DNA of 5,665 bases. Source: Pseudothermotoga sp. GTDB taxonomy: Bacteria > Thermotogota > Thermotogae > Thermotogales > DSM-5069. The stretch is taken from the NCBI GenBank assembly GCA_028276125.1, contig JAPYWY010000118.1, positions 1 to 5,665 of the forward strand, given 5' to 3'. Numbering within the stretch: position 1 is the stretch's first letter; every line of letters starts with the position of its first letter. The notes beneath the pieces were generated by a model. The model saw nothing but the letters and a program-made list of their open reading frames with translations. It was not told the DNA's origin and did no database searches. Both the position numbers and the translations under genes were made by a program. Positions 5,527 through 5,665 of the stretch are shown in pieces.

Positions 5527-5665
5527 ATCAGTCGGATCACCTGTGAAAGTTCCACCCTGTTCCTTGGACTTTTTTCCAACTCGAGGTGTTTCTCGTTCAG
5601 CTGTTCGAACCTTCCCCATTTTCCTACGGCGATGAGTGTTACGATGCGCCCATCGAGACCGAAGA
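5523..5665 (-). CDS. Unidentified protein, C-terminal 46 residues (partial)
   Basis: An open minus-strand frame enters from the right edge and stops at TGA 5525-5523. It encodes 46 residues that alternate hydrophobic strands and charged helices (GRIVTLIAVGKWGRFEQLNE, then HLELEKSP and VELSQVIRLI). Codon choice resembles the neighbours, and the two other minus frames are stopped or give arginine-rich nonsense. I cannot name the family. This is the position nqrA occupies in standard nqrABCDEF operons, but the fragment lacks the cysteine-containing, PGKY-like C-terminal stretch I would expect of NqrA. The gap to nqrB is 56 bases, so cotranscription is possible. Too little is visible to give a function. 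Confidence 0.55.
   Translation of the reverse strand, partial: FGLDGRIVTLIAVGKWGRFEQLNEKHLELEKSPRNRVELSQVIRLI

Noticed and set aside
5470..5665. Plus-strand open stretch at the right edge
   Set aside because: It has no start with a ribosome site, and its product is Ser/Cys/Phe-rich without pattern. The minus-strand frame over the same bases reads more like protein.

Overview
The window reads as a bacterial chromosome segment from a thermophilic, probably fermentative anaerobe. The best guess is a member of the Thermotogae (Thermotoga/Pseudothermotoga type). That guess rests on frequent AGA/AGG arginine codons, Lys/Glu-rich proteins, strong GAGG-type ribosome binding sites and tightly packed genes. 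It is inference, because no rRNA or other marker gene is present.

Layout. On the + strand, positions 3-1049 hold the 3' part of a clpB-like gene (end of the linker and the whole second AAA+ module), closed by a strong hairpin terminator at 1049-1075. A 71-base convergent spacer follows. Almost everything else is one tightly packed minus-strand operon, read from right to left. It starts with the tail of an unidentified gene (5665-5523), a 56-base gap carrying a candidate promoter and an 11-bp direct repeat, then nqrB (5466-4555), nqrC (4558-3926), nqrD (3921-3322), nqrE (3316-2726), nqrF (2721-1615) and a conserved-looking 151-residue protein of unknown function (1602-1147). Junctions from nqrB onward range from a 4-base overlap to a gap of 12 bases, so co-translation is likely.

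How the genes work together. NqrF takes electrons from NADH through FAD and a [2Fe-2S] ferredoxin domain. NqrD and NqrE each keep one pair of the conserved membrane cysteines that hold the intramembrane iron centre. NqrC and NqrB both keep the S/T-G-A-T motif to which FMN is covalently attached. The set therefore encodes an NADH-oxidising, ion (probably Na+) translocating membrane enzyme of the Nqr/Rnf superfamily. NqrF identifies it as Nqr rather than Rnf.

Two features set it apart from the textbook Vibrio enzyme. NqrB is about 100 residues short at its N-terminal end. The visible tail of the gene in the usual nqrA position also does not look like NqrA. Together these raise the possibility of an Nqr that does not use a conventional quinone site. 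No nqrA, apbE or nqrM is visible in the window. No CRISPR, tRNA, rRNA, insertion sequence or phage feature was seen.
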